A DNA stretch of 64,000 nucleotides from the NCBI RefSeq assembly GCF_029223485.1, contig NZ_JARHTP010000034.1:1-64000 (forward strand). The letters are read 5' to 3'. Every line of letters begins with the position of its first letter. Positions within the stretch are counted from its first letter, which is position 1. The notes beneath the pieces are model-generated. The model worked only from the letters and a program-made list of their open reading frames with translations. It did not search any database and was not told the DNA's origin. Below, piece by piece: positions 27,384-35,428 of this stretch. The stretch comes from Streptomyces coacervatus. GTDB lineage: Bacteria; Actinomycetota; Actinomycetes; Streptomycetales; Streptomycetaceae. The position numbers and the translations under genes are program-made.

Positions 27384-27418
27384 TTGGACTTTCCAAGCTC
27401 GAACTTGGTAAAACCAAG
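27384..27418. promoter_or_regulatory. Paired operator TTGG-N5-CCAAG
   Basis: TTGGACTTTCCAAG (27384-27397) and TTGGTAAAACCAAG (27405-27418) are two inverted repeats of the same type, 21 bp apart, which is two helical turns. They lie in the divergent promoter between the HxlR regulator and the aminotransferase. Autoregulation by the HxlR protein is the simplest reading. Confidence 0.6.
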
Positions 27419-27448
27419 CAACACACGAAACCGGAGGGGCGAGCGAGC

Positions 27449-28643
27449 ATGGAGTTCCGGCAGTCGAACAAGCTCAGCGAGGTCTGTTACGAGATCCGCG
27501 GCCCGGTGATCGAGCACGCCAACGCACTGGAGGAGGCGGGCCACAGCGTGCTGCGCCTGAACACCGGCAACCCCGCGCTGTTCGGCTTCGAGGCGCCGGA
27601 GGAGATCCTCCAGGACATGATCCGGATGCTCCCGCAGGCGCACGGCTACACCGACTTCCGCCCGCCGGGCCGTCGCCCAGCGCTACCAGGAGCGGGGCCT
27701 GGAGGTCGGCGTCGACGACGTGTTCCTGGGCAACGGCGTCTCCGAGCTGGTCTCGATGGCCGTACAGGCGCTGGTCGAGGACGGCGACGAGATCCTGATC
27801 CCCGCCCCGGACTTCCCCCTCTGGACGGCGGTGACGACCCTCGCGGGCGGCAAGGCGGTCCACTACCTCTGCGACGAACAGTCCGACTGGTACCCGGACT
27901 TGGCGGACATGGAGTCGAAGATCACGGACCGCACCAAGGCCGTGGTCATCATCAACCCGAACAACCCCACCGGCGCGGTCTACCCGAAGGAGATCATCGA
28001 GGGCATCCTCGACCTCGCCCGCCGCCACGGCCTGATGGTCTTCGCCGACGAGATCTACGACCAGATCCTCTACGATGACGCGGTCCACCACTCGGCCGCG
28101 GCCCTCGCCCCCGACCTGGTGGTCCTCACCTTCTGCGGCCTGTCGAAGACATACCGGGTGGCGGGCTTCCGCTCGGGCTGGCTGGTCGTCACGGGGCCGA
28201 AGCAGCACGCACGCAACTACCTGGAGGGCCTGACCATGCTGGCCTCCATGCGGCTGTGCGCCAACGCGCCCGCCCAGTACGCCATCCAGGCCGCGCTCGG
28301 CGGCCGCCAGTCCATCCGCGACCTGACCACACCGGGCGGCCGCCTGCACGAACAGCGCAATGTCGCCTGGGAGAAGCTGAACGAGATCCCGGGTGTGTCC
28401 TGCGTGAAACCGAAGGGCGCGCTGTACGCCTTCCCGCGCATCGACCCCAAGGTGCACAAGATCCACGACGACGAGAAGTTCGTCCTGGACCTGCTGCTGA
28501 GGGAGAAGATCCAGGTGGTCCAGGGCACCGGCTTCAACTGGCCGACCCCGGACCACTTCCGCATCCTCACACTCCCGTATGCGGACGATCTGGAGGCGGC
28601 GATCGGGCGGATCGGGCGGTTCCTGAGCGGGTACCGGCAGTAG
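27449..28643 (+). pseudogene. AlaA-like aminotransferase, frameshifted
   Basis: The reading starts at ATG 27449 (MEFRQSNKLSEVCYEI...) and is a normal fold type I PLP aminotransferase of the AlaA/YfbQ kind up to 'HGYTD' near 27655. The sense then passes to the +1 frame ('ARRAVAQRYQERGLEV...') and continues to TAG 28643, with 'NPNNPTGAV', 'DEIYDQILYDD' and the PLP lysine in 'GLSKTYRVAGFRSGW' intact. The family has a conserved SRGIL-type stretch at the break. Its absence fits a deletion of about 14 bases. The gene is therefore broken or carries a sequencing error. A GTG at 27720 could give only an N-terminally truncated protein. Confidence 0.8.
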
Positions 28644-28686
28644 CGGCGCCGGGCGCCGGGCCCGCCCGCCTCCTAGCCTGTCAGGC

Positions 28687-29286
28687 ATGAGCGATGTCTT
28701 CCTCGTCCGGCACGGCGAGACCGAATGGTCGCGGTCCGGGCGGCACACCGGCTGGACGGATGTGCCGCTGACCGAGCGCGGCCGGGAGGAGGCCCGGCAG
28801 CTGGTGCCGCTGATCCGCTCGCACCGGATCGGCGCCGCGTTCGTCAGCCCGTCGCAGCGGGCACGGGAGACGGCGGAGCTGATCGGGCTGCACGACGTCC
28901 GGGTCGACCCGGACCTGCGGGAGTGGGACTACGGCGGCTACGAGGGCATCACCACCGTCGAGATCCAGCGCACCCGGCCCGACTGGTTCCTGTTCACGGA
29001 CGGGGTCGTGCCCGGACCGCCGGACCACCCCGGGGAGACACCCGAGCAGGTCGGCCACCGCGCGGACCGCATGCTGGCCAAGGTGGACGCGGCGCTCGCG
29101 AACACCGAGGGGTGCGTGGTGCTGGTGGCGCACGGCCATTTTCTACGGGTGCTGACGGCCCGGCGGCTGGGGCTGCCGGCGTCGGGCGGTGCGCTGTTCC
29201 AGCTGGCGACGGGGACGGTGTGCCGGCTGGGGACGGAGCACGGGCGGCCGGTGATCGCGGGGTGGAATGTGCGGCCCGGGGCGTAG
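28687..29286 (+). CDS. Histidine phosphatase superfamily protein (phosphoglycerate mutase-like)
   Basis: This 199-aa protein has the catalytic LVRHGETEWS motif at residues 6-15 (His9 phosphorylated), Arg in 'SPSQRARETAEL', acidic Glu in 'REWDYGGYEG' and the second catalytic His in 'LVAHGHFLRVL'. It is probably an acid sugar or nucleotide phosphatase rather than a glycolytic mutase, judging from its size; the substrate is not visible. It stands alone, 43 bases after the aminotransferase relic. Confidence 0.9.
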   Translation: MSDVFLVRHGETEWSRSGRHTGWTDVPLTERGREEARQLVPLIRSHRIGAAFVSPSQRARETAELIGLHDVRVDPDLREWDYGGYEGITTVEIQRTRPDWFLFTDGVVPGPPDHPGETPEQVGHRADRMLAKVDAALANTEGCVVLVAHGHFLRVLTARRLGLPASGGALFQLATGTVCRLGTEHGRPVIAGWNVRPGA

Positions 29287-29427
29287 GCGTCGGGCGGGCC
29301 GGGGGTCGTGCCCGGACCGGTGGTCGTGACGGGACCGGTTGTCAGACCCGCGTCGTAGCCTTCGAAGCAGGTGGGGGCCTGGGGAGACCAGGGGCCCAAC
29401 GCCGGGAAGGCCGGAAAGGGGCATGCC

Positions 29428-30060
29428 GTGACACGACCGCCGACCGCCGCGCAGCGGCGTGTGATCGATGCCGCCGACCCTGTGACCGGGCGGCTGAGGG
29501 GTACGCAGGCGCAGCTGGCGGCGCTGGTGAAGTGGGGGTTCGCCTTCCGCCATCCGCGGCCTCCGCACGACCACTTTCTGACGCCGGCCGGGCATCGGAT
29601 ACGGGAGGCCGAGGAGCCGGGGACACCCGACCCCGAGCCCGAGGCGCCCGCCGCCACCGGAGTGTTCGTCGCGCGGGTCGGTGGTGAGGAGGAGCCGCCG
29701 GGCACCGGCCCCGCCCGTACCCGCGAGGTGCGCAGCGCCTGGCAGGGGTTGCTGGAGCTGCGCCGGATGACCAATCCGGACGGTGCCATGGACCGGCCGT
29801 GCGGCTGGGAGCGTACGCATCTGGTGCAGGCCGCCGCGCTCGCTCTGGAGGCGGCCGGTCACCGCCCTGCCGGTGCGGACCTGGTCGGGTACCGGGTGCG
29901 TGCCACCCCGCAGCCGGAGGCCGTCGCCGTGCACGAGCCGGATCCGGGGGCGCTGCGGGCCTGCGCGACCACGCTGGAGGCGGCGGGATGGCAGGTCGGC
30001 GAGCACAACGACGCACGTTCCAGGGCGCGTTATGTGCTGGCATCGCCCCGCCGGGCATAG
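29428..30060 (+). CDS. Hypothetical protein
   Basis: This 210-aa protein starts at GTG 29428, with AAAGGGG seven bases upstream; an ATG at 29371 lies in frame but has no ribosome site. The first 60 residues are basic and helical (TRPPTAAQRRVIDAAD...), an acidic Pro/Glu-rich linker follows (65-100), and the last 90 residues look like a compact alpha/beta domain ending 'ARYVLASPRRA'. Codon use is typical of the genome. No family is recognised. Confidence 0.7.
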   Translation: MTRPPTAAQRRVIDAADPVTGRLRGTQAQLAALVKWGFAFRHPRPPHDHFLTPAGHRIREAEEPGTPDPEPEAPAATGVFVARVGGEEEPPGTGPARTREVRSAWQGLLELRRMTNPDGAMDRPCGWERTHLVQAAALALEAAGHRPAGADLVGYRVRATPQPEAVAVHEPDPGALRACATTLEAAGWQVGEHNDARSRARYVLASPRRA

Positions 30061-30125
30061 CGAGGCATGCCAAGATCGGTCGGTCACATCGTCCATCAGT
30101 GCGAGCTGTACGAGGAGAGAAAGCA

Positions 30126-30548
30126 GTGACCGAACCGTTTTCCGTCCCGGTGACCGTGCGCGGGTACGAGACCGATGTGCTGGGGCACCTCAACCAGGCC
30201 GTGTACCTCAACTACGCGGAGCACGCCCGCTGGTCCTTACTGCATGCGGCCGGGATGACCCAGGCGACCCTCCTGGCCAGGGGCGTGGGCCCGGCGGCCC
30301 TGTCCACCACCCTGCACTTCAAGCGTGAGCTCGTCGCCGGCGACGAGATCGAGGTGACGTGCGCGTTCGAGTGGGGCGGCGGCAAGACGTTCCACATCGA
30401 GCAGACGATACGGAAGGCCGACGGCACGGTGGCGGCAGAGGTCACCGCGGTCGTCGGCCTGATGGACCTGAAGCAGCGGCGGCTGGTGCCCAACCCGCGG
30501 GAGTTCTTCAAGGAACTGTCCACGGACCCGGCGCTGTTCGGGCTGTAG
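30126..30548 (+). CDS. Hot-dog acyl-CoA thioesterase (4HBT/YbgC-like)
   Basis: This 140-aa protein has the 4-hydroxybenzoyl-CoA thioesterase pattern YETDVLGHLNQAVYLNYAEHAR at about 10-31 (cited here as the Asp, Gly-His-Leu-Asn and Tyr-x-Glu-His elements). The catalytic Asp lies in 'ETD'. GTG 30126 has GGAGAG eight bases upstream. It hydrolyses acyl-CoA thioesters of unknown chain type. The gene is single. Confidence 0.88.
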   Translation: MTEPFSVPVTVRGYETDVLGHLNQAVYLNYAEHARWSLLHAAGMTQATLLARGVGPAALSTTLHFKRELVAGDEIEVTCAFEWGGGKTFHIEQTIRKADGTVAAEVTAVVGLMDLKQRRLVPNPREFFKELSTDPALFGL

Positions 30549-30587
30549 CAAGCCGCGCGGCCTACGCGTCCAACAGCTCCGGGCTGG

Positions 30588-30707
30588 GTACCGGCCACGG
30601 CACAGGGGTACCAGCTGGCGTTCCGGGTGGCGGCATTGATCGCGGCGGGGGCGCTGGTGCTGGCGGCGGCCGTGGTCAGGACCCGTACCGAGCCGGTACG
30701 TGACTGA
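30588..30707 (+). pseudogene. C-terminal remnant of an MFS transporter
   Basis: A 39-codon frame with no start reads VPATAQGYQLAFRVAALIAA, then a run of Ala/Leu/Val and 'VVRTRTEP' before TGA at 30705. This is what the last transmembrane helix and tail of a DHA-type major facilitator look like. Nothing upstream matches the rest of such a protein, because the thioesterase gene ends 40 bases before. It is most likely a deletion scar. Confidence 0.55.
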
Positions 30708-30723
30708 CGGCCGCCGCCAGGTA

Positions 30724-31581
30724 TCAGTCGGCCGGTGCAAAAGCGTCCCGGTGGTCCCCGGCCCACGACCGGTACGTCCGCGCCGGTCGGCCCAGCACCT
30801 GCGGCACGTCCTCGGCGACGATGTCGTTGCCGCCCTCGCTGATGAACCGGGCGGCGGCCATGAGGCTGTCCGCGTACGCCTCGCCCAGGCCGGCCGAGAG
30901 CAACTGTTCGCGGCGCTCCTCCGGGGAGAGGTCGTGGAGCGGCACCGCACGGCCGAGGACCTCGCCGAGGACGGCGGCCTGCTCGTGGGCGCTGAGGGTC
31001 TCGGGACCGGTCAGGGTGTACGTGCGCCCCGAGTGCGCGGGGTCGAGCAGCGCCGCCACGGCGATCTCGGCGATGTCCCGCGGGTCCACGACACCCTGCT
31101 TGCCGTCGCCCATCATGTTCGGCGCGGGCGCGCCCTCGCGGACCGCCGCGGCCCAGTTCAGGGTGTTGGAGGCGAAGGAGGAGGGGCGCAGGATCGTCCA
31201 CTCCAGTCCGCTGTCCCGCACGGCCTCCTCACCGGGCATGTGCCAGGTCGCAAAGACACCCAGCTCGGGGTCGCCGGTGCCGATCGAGGAGAGCTTCACG
31301 ATCCGCCGCACTCCCGCGGCCCGCGCCGCCGCCACCAGCCCGCGGTCGTGCTCGGCCTCCCCCGGCCCGAACACACCCACCAGGAAGGCGGCCTGGGCAC
31401 CCGCCATCGCGGCCTCGACCGAGGCCCGGTCGCGGTGGTGACCCGGCACGGACTCCACTCCGGACGGCACCCGGGCCTTCGCCGGGTCCCGAGTCAGTGC
31501 GCGGACCTTCTCGCCGCGCGCCGCGAGTCGCCGTACGACTTCACTGCCGATGGTGCCCGTGGCACCCGTCACAAGGATCAT
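30724..31581 (-). CDS. NmrA-like NAD(P)-binding reductase
   Basis: This 285-aa atypical short-chain dehydrogenase begins with MILVTGATGTIGSEVVRRL, the Rossmann NAD(P) motif (GATGTIG). It continues with 'RALTRDPAKA', 'VKLSSIG' and 'WTILRPSSFASN', as in QorB/NmrA-type proteins. It probably reduces a quinone or senses the NADP state. It is divergent from an AraC regulator across 96 bp and is a plausible target of it. Confidence 0.87.
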   Translation of the reverse strand: MILVTGATGTIGSEVVRRLAARGEKVRALTRDPAKARVPSGVESVPGHHRDRASVEAAMAGAQAAFLVGVFGPGEAEHDRGLVAAARAAGVRRIVKLSSIGTGDPELGVFATWHMPGEEAVRDSGLEWTILRPSSFASNTLNWAAAVREGAPAPNMMGDGKQGVVDPRDIAEIAVAALLDPAHSGRTYTLTGPETLSAHEQAAVLGEVLGRAVPLHDLSPEERREQLLSAGLGEAYADSLMAAARFISEGGNDIVAEDVPQVLGRPARTYRSWAGDHRDAFAPAD

Positions 31582-31677
31582 GTCCACCACAGTGGGCGGC
31601 GGACGGCCCGTATCTCTTGGAAATTCCGGCACGGTTCCGGGGCCCGGTCGGCTGTGCGGCGCGCTTACCGTGGAGGG

Positions 31678-32475
31678 GTGACGAACATCGTGTCCCGAGA
31701 GGTCCTGCCCACGCCCGAGGTGCTGCGCCCGTGGATCGCGGGCATCGGGTCCGTGTGGGTCGGTGACGTGCCGTCGGAGCCCTTCGTCCATCTCCCGGAG
31801 GCCGCCACCAAGGTGGTCGTCCGCACCGGGGAACACGGCACGCGCAGCGCCCTGGTCGTCGGCCCGCGCGCCCGCGCCTCCTACCACCGGGGCAAGCGCC
31901 GCGCGTCCTGCGTGGAGCTGCGGCTCGCGCCCGGCACCGTCCGCCCCCTGCTCGGCATTCCGGCCGTCGACCTCGTCGGCCGTGCGGTGCAGCTGGGCGA
32001 GCTTCCAGCCCCGTTCGCACGCCAACTGGCCGAAGTGCTGGGCCGGTTGGAGCCCGAGGAGGCTCTGGCCCATCTCGCCGAGGTGCTCCCCGAACGACTC
32101 GCGGCCGCCACGGACCCTTCCCGCACCGAACTGGTGCGGGCGGGCGTCGACGCCATGTCGGTCCGCACCGGCCGCACGCCCGTCCACGTGGGCGACGTGG
32201 CCCGCGAACTCGCCGTCAGCGAGCGCCAGTTGCGCAATCTGTTCGCCGAGGGCGTCGGCCTCTCCCCCAAGCACTACGCCCGCATCAACCGCGTCCGCAC
32301 GGTGCTGGACCACGCCCCGACCTGCTCCTGGGCCGAACTGGCCGCCGCGATCGGCTACTACGACCAGTCGCACATGACGACCGACTTCCGCACCCTGATG
32401 GGCGTACCGCCCCGCTCGTACTTCACCGGCCGGCTGCCGGACGCGACGCCCTGCCAGGCGATCCGCCGGAGCTGA
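31678..32475 (+). CDS. AraC-family transcriptional regulator
   Basis: This 265-aa protein has an N-terminal sensing half (about 1-150) and a C-terminal double HTH (about 165-255: 'VGDVARELAVSERQLRNLF', 'GLSPKHYARINRVRTVL', 'IGYYDQSHMTTDFRTLMGVPP'). GTG 31678 directly follows GGAGG, a tight spacing that could lower translation. It is divergent from the NmrA-like gene. The ligand is unknown. Confidence 0.9.
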   Translation: MTNIVSREVLPTPEVLRPWIAGIGSVWVGDVPSEPFVHLPEAATKVVVRTGEHGTRSALVVGPRARASYHRGKRRASCVELRLAPGTVRPLLGIPAVDLVGRAVQLGELPAPFARQLAEVLGRLEPEEALAHLAEVLPERLAAATDPSRTELVRAGVDAMSVRTGRTPVHVGDVARELAVSERQLRNLFAEGVGLSPKHYARINRVRTVLDHAPTCSWAELAAAIGYYDQSHMTTDFRTLMGVPPRSYFTGRLPDATPCQAIRRS

Positions 32476-32539
32476 AGCACGTCCGTCGCGCCCGAATTCC
32501 GGATGCGGGCGACCCGCCCACCTGCGATGCTCCCTCCTC

Positions 32540-33160
32540 ATGGCCGAAAGAACGCGACGCCTCAAACCCAGCCGCTATATCTCCATCGACATCGAAGCCG
32601 ACGGCCCCGTCCCCGGTCCGTACTCGATGCTGAGCTTCGGCGCCGCGGTCGCCGGGACGCAGGACGCCGACGGGTTCACCGCCGCCGACCCCGAGCGGCA
32701 GACCTTCTACCGTGAACTACGGCCGATCAGCGAGGAGTTCGTGCCGGAGGCGCTCGCGGTCAGCGGGCTCGACCGGGAGCGGCTGAGGGCCGAGGGTGCC
32801 GAACCGGCCGTCGCACTCGCCGAGTTCACCGACTGGGTGCGCGAGGTCGGCGTCGGAGCGCAGCCCGTGATGTGCGGCTACCCGGCCCCGTACGACTGGA
32901 TGTTCCTGTACTGGTACCTGATCCGCTTCACCGGGGCGAGCCCGTTCGGGCACTCGGGCTGCCTGGACATGAAGACGCTGTACGCGACGAAGGCGGGGCT
33001 GCCGCTGCGGGCAGTCGCCAAGGGCACGATGCCCCGCCATCTGCTGTCGAACCGCCGCCACACGCACCACGCGCTCGACGACGCGATCGAGCAGGCCGAG
33101 TTGCTGGCCAACCTCATGAACTGGCCGGGGCCTCGCGCGTCGGCACCGGTACCTGATTGA
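32540..33160 (+). CDS. DEDDh-type 3'-5' exonuclease-like protein
   Basis: This 206-aa protein has an RNase T/oligoribonuclease-like fold with 'ISIDIEADGP' (first Asp and Glu), 'GYPAPYDWMFL' (second Asp) and 'HHALDDAIEQA' (His and last Asp). The acidic metal-binding set thus looks complete. Its last 47 bases overlap the 3' end of the convergent channel gene. It may be a nucleic-acid trimming enzyme; the substrate is unknown. Confidence 0.85.
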   Translation: MAERTRRLKPSRYISIDIEADGPVPGPYSMLSFGAAVAGTQDADGFTAADPERQTFYRELRPISEEFVPEALAVSGLDRERLRAEGAEPAVALAEFTDWVREVGVGAQPVMCGYPAPYDWMFLYWYLIRFTGASPFGHSGCLDMKTLYATKAGLPLRAVAKGTMPRHLLSNRRHTHHALDDAIEQAELLANLMNWPGPRASAPVPD

Positions 33161-33734
33161 AGCCGTAGTACAAGGCAAGCAGACCGTGCGCGGCCAGCGT
33201 GAGCGGTGCCGAGACGAAGGCGAGGCCCACCGTGGCCGGGTAGCCGAGGGTGCCCAGGGCGAAGCGGGCGCGGGTCGCCCGGGCCGCCGGGACGTCGACG
33301 CGGGCGTCGAACAGGTGGCCGGTGCGGGTCAGATGCCACCACAGGGCCTGGAAGGTGAGCGCCATCAGGACCATGACCAGGCTGTAGACGGCGGCGGCGA
33401 CATGCGAGGCCGCGTCCTCGCGCAGGTACTCGGCGAGCATCGCGGTCGGCCACGGCACCGCGGCCACCACCATCAGAAGCAGCAGGTTCAGGAACATCAG
33501 GGTGCGGTCGACTCGGGCGACATAGCTGAACACCTGGTGGTGGTTGATCCACATGATGCCGATGACCAGGAAGCTCACCACATAGGCGGCGTACGAGGGC
33601 CACTGGGCACCCAACGCGTGCCACAGGCCGCCGTGTTCGCCCACCTCCGGAACCTTGATCTCCAGGATGAGCAGGGTGATGGCGATGGCGAACACGCCGT
33701 CGCTGAAGGCCTCGACGCGGCCGGACTCGTTCAT
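33114..33734 (-). CDS. TMEM175-family potassium channel-like protein
   Basis: This 206-aa protein opens with MNESGRVEAFSDGVFAIA. The RxxxFSD motif in the first helix is the filter signature of TMEM175 channels. About six transmembrane helices follow, which matches the single-repeat bacterial form that assembles as a tetramer. It is convergent with the exonuclease gene and overlaps it by 47 bases. Confidence 0.9.
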   Translation of the reverse strand: MNESGRVEAFSDGVFAIAITLLILEIKVPEVGEHGGLWHALGAQWPSYAAYVVSFLVIGIMWINHHQVFSYVARVDRTLMFLNLLLLMVVAAVPWPTAMLAEYLREDAASHVAAAVYSLVMVLMALTFQALWWHLTRTGHLFDARVDVPAARATRARFALGTLGYPATVGLAFVSAPLTLAAHGLLALYYGFNQVPVPTREAPASS

Positions 33735-33766
33735 GGAGGACAGACTGCCCCATCACGGGTCATGGG

Positions 33767-33796
33767 TGCGGGGCACGGCGGAAACCGTGCCCCGCA
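33767..33796. terminator. Hairpin terminator after the purine permease gene
   Basis: A perfect 12-bp stem (TGCGGGGCACGG / CCGTGCCCCGCA) with loop CGGAAA lies 17 bases beyond the permease stop. Confidence 0.75.
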
Positions 33797-33812
33797 GCAC
33801 CGGGTCAGCAGG

Positions 33813-35204
33813 TCAGTGGGCGGCGGCCGCGATCTGCTCGCCGGTCTCCATGGGATGGGTGACGTCCTGGGCCTCACGGCCCTTGCCGAGATGGTTGAAG
33901 ACCAGGTTCAGGAAGACCGCCGCCACACAGCCCGTGGAGATGCCCGAGTCCAGGACGATCTTCGCCGTCTGCGGGAAGGCGTGGTAGAAGTCCGGCGCGG
34001 TGATCGGGATCATGCCGACGGCCAGCGATACGGCGACGATCAGGACGTTGTTGTCCTTGTCCAGGCCCGCCTTGACGAGGGTCTGGATGCCGCTCGCGGC
34101 CACCGAGCCGAACAGGACGACGCCCGCGCCGCCGAGCACCGGGCGCGGTACGACGGCGATGAGCGAGGCGGCCATCGGGCACAGGCCCATCAGGACCAGG
34201 AAGCCGCCTCCGGTGGCGACGACGTAGCGGCTGCGGATCCTGGTCATCGCGACCAGGCCGATGTTCTGGGCGAAGGCACTGCACATGAAGCCGTTGAACA
34301 GCGGGCTGAGGGCCGAGCCGAGGGTGTCGGCGCGCAGGCCGGCCGCGATGGTCCTCTCGTCCGCCGGGCGTTCGACGATCTCGCCGAGCGCCAGCATGTC
34401 CGCGGTCGACTCGGTCATCGAGACCACCATCACCACGCACAGGGACAGGATCGCGGCGAGCTGGAACTGCGGTGCGCCGAAGTGGAACGGGGTCGGGAAG
34501 CCGATCACGTGCGCGTCCGCCACCGGACCGAAGTCCGTCACGCCGAAGGGGATCGCGATCAGCGTGCCTGCGACCAGGCCCAGCAGTACGGCGATCTGCT
34601 TGACGAAACCGCGGGTGAACCGGCGGAGCACCAGCACGATCGCGAGAGTTGCGGCCGCCAGACCCAGATTGGTCGTCGAACCGTAGTCGTGCGCCGCGGG
34701 ATTGGGGCCCTGTGCCCAGCCGAAGGCGACCGGGAGCAGAGAGATGCCGATGAGCGTGATGACCGTGCCGGTGACGACCGGCGGGAAGAAGCGGATCGCC
34801 TTGCTGAAGAAGGTCGCGGCTATGAAGCCGAGCAGGCCCGCGACGATGACCGCGCCGTAGATGATCGGCAGGGCGTCGGACTTGTCCTTGGTGGAGGCGA
34901 CGACCGCGGTCATGGGGGCGACGCCGGCGAAGGTGACGCCGTTGACGAAGGGCAGCCGGGCGCCGATCTTCCAGATGCCGAGGGTCTGCAGGAAGGTGGC
35001 GAGGCCGGCGGTGAAGAGGCAGGCGCCGGTGAGGAAGGTGAGTTCGGTGGCGGAGAGGCCTATGGCCGCGCCGACTATCAGGGGTGGGGCGACAACCCCC
35101 GCGTACATGGCGGCCACGTGCTGCAGGCCGGTGGTCGCCATTTTGAGGGCGGGGAGTTTCTCGTCGACGGGGTGGGTCTCGTCCAGCGGTGGGGTGGCGG
35201 TCAC
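33813..35204 (-). CDS. NCS2 (NAT) family purine/uric acid permease
   Basis: This 463-aa membrane protein has about 12-14 helices of the nucleobase:cation symporter-2 family. It has 'GLQHVAAMYAG' near the N-terminus, the NAT signature region 'SMTESTADMLALGE' and 'ATGGGFLVLMGLCPM' with the helix-10 'VLGGAGVVLFGSVAASGIQTL'. It should import uric acid or xanthine by proton symport. It lies downstream of 8-oxoguanine deaminase on the same strand with a 224-bp gap in which I see no clear promoter. The context of uricase genes supports urate or xanthine as substrate. Confidence 0.9.
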   Translation of the reverse strand: MTATPPLDETHPVDEKLPALKMATTGLQHVAAMYAGVVAPPLIVGAAIGLSATELTFLTGACLFTAGLATFLQTLGIWKIGARLPFVNGVTFAGVAPMTAVVASTKDKSDALPIIYGAVIVAGLLGFIAATFFSKAIRFFPPVVTGTVITLIGISLLPVAFGWAQGPNPAAHDYGSTTNLGLAAATLAIVLVLRRFTRGFVKQIAVLLGLVAGTLIAIPFGVTDFGPVADAHVIGFPTPFHFGAPQFQLAAILSLCVVMVVSMTESTADMLALGEIVERPADERTIAAGLRADTLGSALSPLFNGFMCSAFAQNIGLVAMTRIRSRYVVATGGGFLVLMGLCPMAASLIAVVPRPVLGGAGVVLFGSVAASGIQTLVKAGLDKDNNVLIVAVSLAVGMIPITAPDFYHAFPQTAKIVLDSGISTGCVAAVFLNLVFNHLGKGREAQDVTHPMETGEQIAAAAH

Positions 35205-35428
35205 GGCGGCTCCTCCGAGCGGCTAACACGTCGGCTCTGACGTGGGTTTCATGGAGGTGATGCGTGTGGTCGTGCGGGACCGGGACGGACCGTTCTGTGG
35301 GGAGGGGAACGGTGACCGTTCCGGGGCGCGCACGTCCATGCGCGCCCCGAATACGGCCGCCATGGAACCACTGGGGTCCACGGCTACCGGTCGAGGGCCG
35401 TCCCCCTCGACCGGAGATCTTGAACTGG

